In this document: in pieces, positions 18,812 through 28,318 of the stretch
How positions within the stretch are numbered: position 1 is the first letter of the stretch
How the letters are laid out: every line of letters starts with the position of its first letter
NCBI GenBank assembly: GCA_017304655.1
Contig: JAFKLY010000003.1
Span: 310,001 to 374,000, forward strand
Length of the DNA stretch: 64,000 nucleotides
Origin: Sphingomonas sp.
Lineage (GTDB): Bacteria > Pseudomonadota > Alphaproteobacteria > Sphingomonadales > Sphingomonadaceae
Direction: 5' to 3'
Notes under the pieces: model-generated
The model's database searches: none
What the model saw: only the letters and a program-made list of their open reading frames with translations
What the model was told of the DNA's origin: nothing
Translations under genes and position numbers: made by a program

Positions 18812-20227
18812 ATGGCAACGCAGGGCATCATTGCGGAAGGGTCGATTTCGGCCAAACGTCGGCTCGCGGCTGTCGTCGTGGTGATTGCGCTCGTCGCGGT
18901 CGGGGCGCTCGCCATGCTGGGCCTGCTCGGCCGACCGAGCGGTACGACCATCCAGGCCCGCATTGCCGCCGCCGCTGCCGCCCGCCCGGATAGCCCGGTG
19001 CCGGTCGTCGAACCGCTGGTGCTCGACACCTCCAACCCGGACGAAGCGCGCAAGCGCAATGCCGAAATCCCCTTCTCGACCGATCCCAATCCGGCCGCCC
19101 GACCGTTCCGGTTCAGCGGAGACACCGCTGCACGGGAACGCGCCATGGACTGTCTCGCTGCCGCCATGCTCTATGAAGCCGGTGACGATCCCAAGGGCGA
19201 GCGCGCGGTCGGCCAGGTCGTGCTCAATCGCCTGCGCCACCCCGCCTTCCCCAAGACCGTGTGCGGCGTGGTCTTTCAGGGGCAGGAGCGCTCGACCGGC
19301 TGCCAGTTCACCTTCACCTGTGACGGCGCCATGGCGCGCATCCCGAATCCGCTCGCCTGGGCGCGGGCGCGCAACCTCGCCGCAGGAATGCTCTCTGGCG
19401 ATGTTTACAAGGAAGTCGGCTACAGCACGCATTATCACACCGACTGGGTGATGCCCTACTGGAGCAGCTCGCTCGACAAGGTGACGGCCGTCGACACCCA
19501 TCTGTTCTTCCGCTGGAAAGGCTGGTGGGGCACGCCCGGCGCCTTCGCCCGCACGCTCGCCATCACGGCCGAGCCGGTGATCGGCAAGCTCGCCCTGCTC
19601 TCCCCGGCGCATAAGGCGACCGGCACGGAAGACCTGTTCGCGCTGCCACAGCTCTCCGGCTCGCTCATTGACGACAGCCGCGCGCCCATGACGATCAGTG
19701 CCGATCTGGTCGGCAAGCGCATCGGCCCCGGCAAACTCACTGCCATCGAGGCCGGCGGCAACGGGTTCGTGATGACGCTGGACAAGGGCGGCGATCCGGC
19801 CCGCTATGCGGAAGCGGCCGCGCGCCTGTGTGCCGGTCGGGTGCAGTGCCGCCTGCTGGCCTGGACGAATGCCGCCGCGACCCCGCAGGGCTTCCCGATC
19901 GAGGACGCGCACCTTGCGTCGATGTCCTTCTCCTATATTCGCCAAAAGGACAGCGGGGTGGAGCGGATGCTCTACAATTGCGAGGAATTCCCGGCGACGC
20001 CGAGCATCAAGTGCATGACGCGCAGGCTTCCGGCCGCACCGGCCCGGCGTCTGCTGGCCGACGAGCAGGCCGAGAAGATGAAAGTGCGCCTGCCCGACGG
20101 GCTGAAGCCAGCGGCTGACCAGAAGGCCGGAGCACTCACGCCCGTCTCCCGCCTGGAAGCGGACAAGCCGCGCCCGCGTGCCGACGCCCGGCCAGCGGCA
20201 TCAGCGAGCCTGGCCGGCACCTTCTGA
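18812..20227 (+). CDS. cell wall hydrolase, SleB-like, membrane-anchored
   Basis: 471 residues from ATG 18812, which has GGGAAAG 5 nt upstream; a GTG four codons earlier is less likely. A transmembrane anchor lies near 16-40 (VVVIALVAVGALAMLGLLG). The SleB/hydrolase_2 domain spans about 105-235: CLAAAMLYEAGDDPKGERAV with the conserved Glu, then QFTFTCDG, and the HYHTDWVMPYWSSS block. It probably cleaves peptidoglycan glycan strands outside the membrane. The C-terminal half has no recognised domain and ends in a Pro/Ala-rich tail. Related genes are common in Sphingomonadales. Confidence 0.85.
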   Translation: MATQGIIAEGSISAKRRLAAVVVVIALVAVGALAMLGLLGRPSGTTIQARIAAAAAARPDSPVPVVEPLVLDTSNPDEARKRNAEIPFSTDPNPAARPFRFSGDTAARERAMDCLAAAMLYEAGDDPKGERAVGQVVLNRLRHPAFPKTVCGVVFQGQERSTGCQFTFTCDGAMARIPNPLAWARARNLAAGMLSGDVYKEVGYSTHYHTDWVMPYWSSSLDKVTAVDTHLFFRWKGWWGTPGAFARTLAITAEPVIGKLALLSPAHKATGTEDLFALPQLSGSLIDDSRAPMTISADLVGKRIGPGKLTAIEAGGNGFVMTLDKGGDPARYAEAAARLCAGRVQCRLLAWTNAAATPQGFPIEDAHLASMSFSYIRQKDSGVERMLYNCEEFPATPSIKCMTRRLPAAPARRLLADEQAEKMKVRLPDGLKPAADQKAGALTPVSRLEADKPRPRADARPAASASLAGTF

Positions 20228-20237
20228 TCGGTCGAAC

Positions 20238-20259
20238 GGACGGCCGTGTCCGGCCGTCC
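20238..20259. terminator. bidirectional stem-loop between convergent genes
   Basis: A perfect 9-bp stem GGACGGCCG / CGGCCGTCC with a TGTC loop sits 11 bp after the SleB gene and 8 bp from the end of the convergent acyl-CoA dehydrogenase gene. It has no T run on either strand. Confidence 0.5.
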
Positions 20260-20267
20260 CGTCTCCA

Positions 20268-22076
20268 TCAGGCTGCGGCGGTCAGGAACGCCTCGGGCGG
20301 CAGCGCCATCAGCGCCTCCGCTCCGCCCTCGATCTTGCGGCGATGCGCGCCCGCTTCCGGCATGATGCGCTCGGCGAAGTAGCGAGCGGTCACCAGCTTG
20401 GCCTGCAGATAGGCACTGTTGCCCGAGCCTGCCGCAATCTGGGCCTGCGCGGCGCGGGCCATGCGCAGCCACATGAGACCGACCGCGACGATGCCCATGA
20501 TGTGCATATAGGCATAGGCCGCCGCACCGGCATTGTTGGGGTTGGTCATGGCGTTCTGCATCAGCCACATGGTTGCGCCCTGCAGCTGCTGATTGGCCTT
20601 TTCGAGCGCCTCGGCGATGGCGGCCGTCTCCGGCACCGCCTTGCCGGCCGCGACATCCTCACCGATCAACTTGAAGAAGGCCTGGATCGACCGGCCGCCA
20701 TTGGCCGGCAGCTTGCGGCCGACAAGGTCCATGGCCTGCACGCCGTTCGCGCCTTCATAGATCATGGCGATGCGCGCATCGCGCACGGCCTGCTCCACGC
20801 CCCATTCCCGGATGTAGCCATGGCCACCGAACACCTGCTGGGCCAGCACGGTGACGTCGAAGCCCTTGTCCGTGCCATAGCCCTTGATCACCGGCGTCAG
20901 CAGCGAGATGAGATCGTCCGCCGCCACGCGCTCTTCCTCGGTCGGCGCGAAATGGGCGAGATCGACCTGGAGCGCGCCCCAGAGGATCAGCGCACGCAGC
21001 CCCTCGGTGATCGCCTTGCCCTCCATGAGCATGCGGCGCACGTCAGGGTGGACGAACAGCGTGTCGGCGGGCGCATCCGGCTCGGCCGGGCCGGTCAGCG
21101 CGCGGCCCTGCCGGCGCTCCATCGCATAGTGCACCGCCTGCTGATAGGCGAGTTCCGCCTGCGCCAGGCCCTGCACGCCCACGCCGAGCCGCGCCTGGTT
21201 CATCATGATGAACATGGCGGCAAGGCCCTTGTTCTCCTCGCCGATCATCCAACCGGTCGCCCCGTCATAGTTCATGACGCAAGTGGCGTTCCCATGGATG
21301 CCCATCTTGTGCTCGATCGAGCCGCACGAGACGGCATTGTGATCGCCCAGTGCCCCATCCTCGCCCACGAAATATTTGGGTACGAGGAACAGCGAGATGC
21401 CCTTGCTGCCTGCCGGCGCGCCCGGCGTCTTGGCCAGCACGAGGTGGATGATGTTCTCGGCCATCTCATGCTCGCCGCCCGAGATGAAGATCTTGGTGCC
21501 GGTGATCTTGTAGCTGCCGTCCGCCTGCGGCTCGGCCCGGCTCTTGATGAGGCCAAGGTCGGTGCCGCAGTGCGGCTCGGTCAGGTTCATGGTGCCGCAC
21601 CAGGTGCCGGCCACCATGTTCGGCACATATTTGGTCTGCAGTTCCTCGCTGCCCTTGGCGAGAATGGCGGAGACGGCCGCGCCGGTCAGGCCGTGATACA
21701 TGTTGAACGCGTGATTGGCGCCGGTGAAATATTCCTCCACCGCAATCGCGAGCACCATCGGCAGCGCCTGTCCGCCGAATTCCTCGGGCGCATGCAGCGT
21801 GGTCCAGCCACCGGCAACGAACTGGTCGAACGCATCCTTGAAGCCCGGGGGCACGGAGACGGTGCCGTCGTCATTGCGCTTGCAGCCCTGCTGATCGCCC
21901 ACCGCATTCAAGGGAAAGAGCACTTCGCTGGCAAAACGCCCACCTTCTTCCAGCACAGCTTGAGCAATATCGCTCGTCGCCGAGGCGAAGCCGGGCAAGT
22001 TGGTCATCCGCTCAAGCCCGACGATCTCGTGAAGCACGAACAACGTGTCGGCGACGGGGGCGGTATAACTGGGCAT
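20268..22076 (-). CDS. acyl-CoA dehydrogenase with C-terminal extension domain
   Basis: A 602-residue flavoprotein, longer than the usual 380 because of an added C-terminal helical domain typical of the FadE5-like/AcdA group. N-terminal PSYTAPVADTLFVLHEIVGLE marks this subgroup. The FAD/substrate segment MNLTEPHCGTDLG and the TGTKIFISGGEH block lie centrally, and the catalytic-base region YEGANGVQAMDLVGRKL lies near residue 440. It catalyses the first step of fatty acyl-CoA oxidation. Its MerR regulator ends 36 bp upstream on the same strand, so they are likely co-transcribed. Confidence 0.9.
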   Translation of the reverse strand: MPSYTAPVADTLFVLHEIVGLERMTNLPGFASATSDIAQAVLEEGGRFASEVLFPLNAVGDQQGCKRNDDGTVSVPPGFKDAFDQFVAGGWTTLHAPEEFGGQALPMVLAIAVEEYFTGANHAFNMYHGLTGAAVSAILAKGSEELQTKYVPNMVAGTWCGTMNLTEPHCGTDLGLIKSRAEPQADGSYKITGTKIFISGGEHEMAENIIHLVLAKTPGAPAGSKGISLFLVPKYFVGEDGALGDHNAVSCGSIEHKMGIHGNATCVMNYDGATGWMIGEENKGLAAMFIMMNQARLGVGVQGLAQAELAYQQAVHYAMERRQGRALTGPAEPDAPADTLFVHPDVRRMLMEGKAITEGLRALILWGALQVDLAHFAPTEEERVAADDLISLLTPVIKGYGTDKGFDVTVLAQQVFGGHGYIREWGVEQAVRDARIAMIYEGANGVQAMDLVGRKLPANGGRSIQAFFKLIGEDVAAGKAVPETAAIAEALEKANQQLQGATMWLMQNAMTNPNNAGAAAYAYMHIMGIVAVGLMWLRMARAAQAQIAAGSGNSAYLQAKLVTARYFAERIMPEAGAHRRKIEGGAEALMALPPEAFLTAAA

Positions 22077-22112
22077 GATGCTCTCCTGGCTGCGCGCCTC
22101 GCCCGATGAGCC

Positions 22113-22541
22113 TCAGGCTCTGGACTGGCGCTGATTCTCTTCGACCAGCCTGATGAAGCTGGTCAATTCGGCGATTGCCTCGTCAATGTCCTGACGCTGA
22201 CGCTGGAGCAAATCTATGCGTTCCATGCATTTGGCAATGGTGAATTCGCGCTGCGAACGCCGGCCATCGCCCGCGTCGTAAAGATCGATCATACCCCGAA
22301 TATCGGCGAGACTGAAGCCGACCCGCTTGCCGCGCAGAATCCAGGCGAGACGCGCCCGGTCGCGATGGCTGTAAATGCGCGAAAGGCCCTGGCGGCGCGG
22401 CGCGATGAGCTGCTCGTCCTCATAGAATCGCAGGGCGCGCGGTGTGACGCTGAACTCCTGGCACAGGTCGGAAATGGTGAATTCCTCCTTCCCGTTGCGC
22501 TCGGGTTGCGGAATTCCAGCGATCATCTTGCGTTTAGGCAT
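22113..22541 (-). CDS. MerR-family regulator of acyl-CoA/branched-chain catabolism (LiuR-like)
   Basis: 142 residues from ATG 22541; the longer open frame upstream overlaps the lipoprotein gene and is not used. The winged HTH (about 22-90, FTISDLCQEFSVTPRALRFYEDEQL) is followed by a dimerisation helix. The body, including RGKRVGFSLADIRGMIDLYD, resembles MerR regulators of fatty acid and branched-chain amino acid breakdown, and the next gene is an acyl-CoA dehydrogenase. A palindrome overlaps its own -35 box, suggesting autoregulation. The predicted start site falls on the ATG, so the mRNA may be leaderless. Confidence 0.82.
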   Translation of the reverse strand: MPKRKMIAGIPQPERNGKEEFTISDLCQEFSVTPRALRFYEDEQLIAPRRQGLSRIYSHRDRARLAWILRGKRVGFSLADIRGMIDLYDAGDGRRSQREFTIAKCMERIDLLQRQRQDIDEAIAELTSFIRLVEENQRQSRA

Positions 22542-22547
22542 GGCGAA

Positions 22548-22576
22548 AAAATACCGGGAAGTGACGTTTACGTCAA
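22548..22576 (-). promoter_or_regulatory. merR promoter with TGACGT-TT-ACGTCA operator
   Basis: On the minus strand TTGACG (22576-22571) and TATTTT (22553-22548) are 17 bp apart. A perfect palindrome TGACGTTTACGTCA (22562-22575) overlaps the -35 box. ACGT-core palindromes of this kind are known for LiuR-type MerR regulators (family knowledge; assignment here is inference). The -10 box ends only 6 bp before the ATG. Confidence 0.6.
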
Positions 22577-23118
22577 CGGCAAAGAAAGCCCCCCTTGGTG
22601 TCCCGCATTTCGCGCGCTGCAACGACATCCCTGTCTCGTCGCGGAAAGCTGACCCCGGCGAAGGAGCCCCGGCTTGAGCAAACGGACGCACAGGCAAGAT
22701 CGAGCCCGCCCGGTAGCACGATCTTGTCGCCCTCATAGCGCGCCACGATCAGGCAGGCGCTCCCCGCCCCCTCGAAGCGGAGCAGCAGCTTGTCTCCCGA
22801 GAGCTTGGCCCGGCCTGTGCCCCGGCAATATTCCTCGCGCCCGATCCGCGTCTCTGCGCCGAAGCGGAAGCGCCCACGCGCGCTGCCATCCGGAATCACG
22901 CAGAAACCGTCGGCCCCGCCATCATAGCGGCGACCATAACGGCCGGAAGGATCGGTCTGCTCCCGATCCGGCAAGGCGCCGGTTTCCACCGCGAGCGCAT
23001 CCAGCTCCTGCGCCGCCGCGCTGCTTTCGTTCGCTGCGGCATCGGCATCGGATTCACGAGAGCCGCAACCGGCCAGCGCGGCCAGCATCAGCCCGGCAAC
23101 AGCGCCCAGGCGCCTCAC
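22573..23118 (-). CDS. small lipoprotein, function unknown
   Basis: 181 residues starting at GTG 23118, which shares GTGA with the stop of hisI. The signal ([15 protein letters not shown]) ends in a LAGC lipobox. The mature part starts with an Asp/Ala/Ser-rich linker. It then has a compact region with four or five Cys ([28 protein letters not shown]) and several Gly/Arg, suggestive of disulfide pairing. I do not recognise a family. Its end overlaps the operator of the following merR gene by 3 bp. Earlier in-frame starts lie inside hisI and are not credible. Confidence 0.7.
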   Translation of the reverse strand: MRRLGAVAGLMLAALAGCGSRESDADAAANESSAAAQELDALAVETGALPDREQTDPSGRYGRRYDGGADGFCVIPDGSARGRFRFGAETRIGREEYCRGTGRAKLSGDKLLLRFEGAGSACLIVARYEGDKIVLPGGLDLACASVCSSRGSFAGVSFPRRDRDVVAAREMRDTKGGFLCR

Positions 23119-23486
23119 GCGGCCGGATCGACCGGCGCCAGGCCGTCCTTGGTCACGCGGCGATAGAAGCAGCTCCGCCGGCCGGTGTGGCACGCCGGGC
23201 CAACCGGATTGACCAGCAGCCACACCGCGTCCTGATCGCAATCGATGCGGATATCGACGACATGGAGCTCGTTGCCCGACTCCTCCCCCTTGCGCCAAAG
23301 CTTCGCGCGGCTGCGCGACCAGAAATGCGCGCGGCCCGTCTCCACCGTCGCGGCCAGCGCCTGCGCGTTCATATGGGCGAGCATCAGAATCTCGCCCGTG
23401 GTCGCGTCGCTGGCGACGGCGGTGATCAGTCCGTCGCGGTCATATTTGGGGTCGAGCGTCAGGCCCGTGTCACGTGCGTCTGCCAT
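23115..23486 (-). CDS. hisI: phosphoribosyl-AMP cyclohydrolase
   Basis: A 123-residue HisI that opens the purine ring of PR-AMP in histidine synthesis. The conserved metal-binding region is seen as [11 protein letters not shown] and the later [13 protein letters not shown] with its Cys residues, and the [19 protein letters not shown] signature of the active site is intact. It is monofunctional; no HisE domain is fused. No other his genes are in view. Confidence 0.93.
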   Translation of the reverse strand: MADARDTGLTLDPKYDRDGLITAVASDATTGEILMLAHMNAQALAATVETGRAHFWSRSRAKLWRKGEESGNELHVVDIRIDCDQDAVWLLVNPVGPACHTGRRSCFYRRVTKDGLAPVDPAA

Positions 23487-23518
23487 GGCCCAGCCTATAG
23501 GCGGACGCCACCGCTCTG

Positions 23519-24556
23519 TCAGCCCCGGCCGATCAGCGCACGGGCCATGGCGTCGGCTACATCGGCGGCCGGCACACCGCTCGCCTTGCTTTCCGCCCAG
23601 ATGGCGTGGAGCCGTGCCGGAATCTCGCTGACGCGCGCCTCAACATCGGCCCGGTCGCCAAGGCCGAAATATTCGGTCGCGACATTGATGATGCCACCCG
23701 CGTTGATGACATAATCGGGCGCGTAAAGGACACCGCGCGCCTGCAGGCGCTGCGCATCCGCCGGCGTCGCCAGCTGATTGTTGGCACCACCCGCCACGAT
23801 TCCGGCGGCAAGGTGCGGGATGGACTGTTCGTTAAGGATCGCGCCCAGCGCATTGGGGCTGAACACATCGGCAGCGACCGTCATGATCTCGTCGGCGCCG
23901 ACCGCGCGGGCGCCCAACTCCTGCGCCAGGGCCTGCGCCTTGTCGCCATTCGCGTCGGCGAGCGTCAGCCGCGCGCCATCGGCCGCCAGCCGGCGCGCGG
24001 TGCCCCCGCCGACGCTCCCGACGCCCTGTATGGCGATGTGGACGCCGGAGAGGTCGTCCCGCCCCAGTCCCTCCGCCACGGCCGCCTTGATGCCCAGATA
24101 GACGCCCAGCGCCGTCACCGGCCCCGGATCGCCACCCGCCTTGCCGGCGGCCACCGGCAAGCCGGAGACATGGCGCGTCGCCTGCGCGATGGTCGTCATG
24201 TCGGCTTCGCTCATGCCGACATCCTCGGCCGTGACATAGCGCCCGCCGACCGACTCGATCGCGGCGCCGAAAGCGAGGAGCTGCGCCTGCGTCTTGGGGC
24301 TGCCATCGGAGAGGATCACGCCCTTTCCGCCGCCCACCGGCAGGCCGGCCATCGCATTCTTGTAGCTCATGCCGCGCGAGAGGCGCAGCGCGTCGGTCAA
24401 AGCATCAGCCTCGCGCGCATAGTGCCAGAAGCGCACGCCACCGCTCGACGGGCCGCGATGAGTCGAATGGATCGCGATGATCGCGCGCAGGCCGCTGGCG
24501 GGATCGGTGAAGAAATGGACGGCCTCATGGTCGTCGAAATCCGGGTGGGACCACAT
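23519..24556 (-). CDS. Glu/Leu/Phe/Val dehydrogenase family protein (leucine dehydrogenase-like)
   Basis: 345 residues from ATG 24556 (an ATGATG pair allows 24559 as well); the longer frame runs into tRNA-His. The catalytic lysine lies in the [19 protein letters not shown] segment near 67-85. The NAD-binding Rossmann motif [13 protein letters not shown] sits near 175-187. A catabolic NAD-dependent amino acid dehydrogenase is likely, with leucine/valine or phenylalanine as candidates. Length and N-terminus fit leucine dehydrogenase better than glutamate dehydrogenase. Confidence 0.85.
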   Translation of the reverse strand: MWSHPDFDDHEAVHFFTDPASGLRAIIAIHSTHRGPSSGGVRFWHYAREADALTDALRLSRGMSYKNAMAGLPVGGGKGVILSDGSPKTQAQLLAFGAAIESVGGRYVTAEDVGMSEADMTTIAQATRHVSGLPVAAGKAGGDPGPVTALGVYLGIKAAVAEGLGRDDLSGVHIAIQGVGSVGGGTARRLAADGARLTLADANGDKAQALAQELGARAVGADEIMTVAADVFSPNALGAILNEQSIPHLAAGIVAGGANNQLATPADAQRLQARGVLYAPDYVINAGGIINVATEYFGLGDRADVEARVSEIPARLHAIWAESKASGVPAADVADAMARALIGRG

Positions 24557-24643
24557 CATGCGATCGGCGTCCTTGGTCTGGCGGTCAGCGCCTGCCGCCG
24601 TTCTGAAACGGCGAGGGCTTGAACCATGGATGCAGGGAGAAAA

Positions 24644-24721
24644 TGGGGCGATCGACGGGATCCGAACCCGCGACCTCTGGTACCACAAACCAGCGCTCTA
24701 ACCAACTGAGCTACGATCGCC
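24644..24721 (-). tRNA. tRNA-His (GTG)
   Basis: A 78-nt cloverleaf read on the minus strand, including G-1 and an encoded CCA. The acceptor pairs GCGATCG with CGATCGC. The anticodon loop is TTGTGGT with anticodon GTG, and the T loop is TTCGGAT. G-1 faces C73 as in most bacteria, whereas several alphaproteobacterial orders lack G-1 and carry A73. Confidence 0.97.
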
Positions 24722-24820
24722 ACAGCACCGTGACGGCGCAATCGAGAGGCGGCCCATAATGCGCGGACAGGGCCAGCGTCAAGCACAGAGCGTGCAATCG
24801 GTGCGCATCGAGGAAAATGG

Positions 24821-24847
24821 AAAAAGGCCAGGCGATGGCCCGGCCTT
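24821..24847 (-). terminator. rho-independent terminator downstream of the HU gene
   Basis: On the minus strand AAGGCC-g-GGC pairs with GCC-t-GGCCTT and is followed by a T run (complement of 24821-24825). It lies about 90 bp after the HU stop codon, behind another GC-rich hairpin. Confidence 0.75.
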
Positions 24848-24891
24848 CCCTCTGGCACATGACGTCGCGACATGCGCCTGCATTCATGAAA

Positions 24892-24920
24892 CGGCGCCCC
24901 GGCTCCTCACCGGAGCGCCG
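24892..24920 (-). terminator. GC-rich hairpin directly after the HU gene
   Basis: An 11-bp stem with one G-U pair (minus strand CGGCGCTCCGG / CCGGGGCGCCG) and a 7-nt loop is followed by GTTTC. It starts 16 bp after the HU stop. It may terminate or stabilise the abundant HU mRNA. Confidence 0.65.
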
Positions 24921-24935
24921 AACATAAAAAGCGGC

Positions 24936-25208
24936 TTAGTTGACCGAGTCCTTCAGGCCCTTGCCGGCCTTGAACTTGGGCTGGCTGGAAGCCTTGATAG
25001 CCATCGTTTCGCCAGTGCGCGGGTTGCGGCCAGTCGAGGCCTTGCGCTTGGAAACGGAGAACGTGCCGAACCCGACGAGACGCACCTCGTCGCCCTTCTT
25101 CAGGGCGGCGGTGATCGCGTCGAAAACAGCCTCAACAGCCTTGCCGGCGTCGGCCTTGGTCAGGCCGCTCTGGTCGGCGACCGCACTGATGAGATCCTGC
25201 TTGTTCAT
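24936..25208 (-). CDS. hupB: HU family nucleoid-associated DNA-binding protein
   Basis: A 90-residue DNABII protein that bends and packages DNA as a dimer. It starts MNKQDLISAVADQSGLTKADA and carries the family signature GFGTFSVSKRKASTGRNPRTGE in the beta-arm region (about 46-67). A TTGACT/TTTATG promoter is seen about 65-90 bp upstream and two hairpins follow the gene, consistent with a monocistronic, strongly expressed unit. Confidence 0.95.
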   Translation of the reverse strand: MNKQDLISAVADQSGLTKADAGKAVEAVFDAITAALKKGDEVRLVGFGTFSVSKRKASTGRNPRTGETMAIKASSQPKFKAGKGLKDSVN

Positions 25209-25268
25209 GCCTATGGAACCCCCTTCTTAGAGTGTGCTTGTGGGTGGGAATCGAGCGACGAAGGCGCG

Positions 25269-25298
25269 CATAAAGGCTTGCTTCGTCGCATGAGTCAA
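25269..25298 (-). promoter_or_regulatory. sigma70-type promoter of the HU gene
   Basis: Minus-strand TTGACT (25298-25293) and TTTATG (25274-25269) are 18 bp apart, about 60 bp upstream of the HU start. The AT-rich stretch just upstream could act as an UP element. Assigned by consensus only. Confidence 0.5.
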
Positions 25299-25399
25299 AG
25301 AATTTTCAGAGAAAATGCCGCTAATTCGACTGAATTCGTCCCTTTTTTATTGGCCGGGACGGTTTCGATTGCTTTTAACGCCGTTAACGACGGCCTTCT

Positions 25400-25427
25400 G
25401 GACCGATTCCGACGGCGGAATCGGTCC
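25400..25427. terminator. perfect 12-bp hairpin downstream of lon
   Basis: GGACCGATTCCG (25400-25411) and CGGAATCGGTCC (25416-25427) around an ACGG loop form a perfect stem 18 bp after the lon stop. No T tract follows directly on the minus strand, though a second imperfect GCCGTC/AACGGC stem does. Likely the lon transcript end. Confidence 0.6.
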
Positions 25428-25445
25428 TGACAGGCTCAAGCCAGA

Positions 25446-27839
<2,394 letters not shown>

Positions 27840-27893
27840 TGTCACTCCAGACTTCCGAGCACCGACCGTGTGCCGCTGCTCGCTTCAGCCCCA

Positions 27894-27921
27894 ATATCGG
27901 GCAGAGGTTTACGCTTTTCAA
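27894..27921 (-). promoter_or_regulatory. sigma32 (RpoH)-type promoter of lon
   Basis: On the minus strand TTGAAA (27921-27916), a 14-bp spacer and CCCGATAT (27901-27894) fit the RpoH consensus (CTTGAAA, CCCCATNT). It ends 54 bp before the lon ATG. lon is a classic heat-shock gene, which supports the reading. Confidence 0.65.
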
Positions 27922-27994
27922 TGCGGCGCAGCATTTTCGGGCTTTGGGGCGTCGATCCTGTGCCCTGCCACGCCCGCCGCATCGCGCGCACCGG

Positions 27995-28318
27995 TCAGAA
28001 CGGCAGCTTGAAGCCCGGGGGCAGCGGAATGCCGCTGGCCATCTGGCTCATCTGCGCGCTCGCCGCTTCGTCCGCCTTGGCGCGCGCATCGTTGAATGCC
28101 GCGACGATCAGATCCTCCAGCATCGTCTTGTCCTTGGGGTCGATCAGGCTTTCCTCGATCGACAGGCCGATGATCCGGCCCTTGGCGCTGGCCCGCACCT
28201 TGACGAGACCACCGCCGGAGACGCCTTCCACCTCCACCTGATCGAGCTGGGCCTGCGCCTTCTGCATTTCTTCCTGCACGCGGCTCGCCATGCCAAGGAT
28301 GTCGTTCAAGTCCTTCAT
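27995..28318 (-). CDS. YbaB/EbfC family nucleoid-associated protein
   Basis: A 107-residue YbaB/EbfC protein, a small dimeric tweezer-like DNA-binding protein. It has the family pattern: an N-terminal helix (MKDLNDILGMASRVQEEMQKA), the VEGVSGGGLVKV strand region, and SLIDPKDKTMLEDLIVAAFNDAR. It starts with ATGA overlapping the dnaX stop. dnaX-ybaB (often followed by recR) is a widely conserved pair; recR is not next here. Confidence 0.94.
   Translation of the reverse strand: MKDLNDILGMASRVQEEMQKAQAQLDQVEVEGVSGGGLVKVRASAKGRIIGLSIEESLIDPKDKTMLEDLIVAAFNDARAKADEAASAQMSQMASGIPLPPGFKLPF

Noticed and set aside
20178..22109. Very long plus-strand ORF (643 codons) opposite the acyl-CoA dehydrogenase
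   Set aside because: It is a GC-rich shadow frame; the minus-strand protein matches a known family end to end, and the antisense translation has shadow-like His/Arg/Gly composition.
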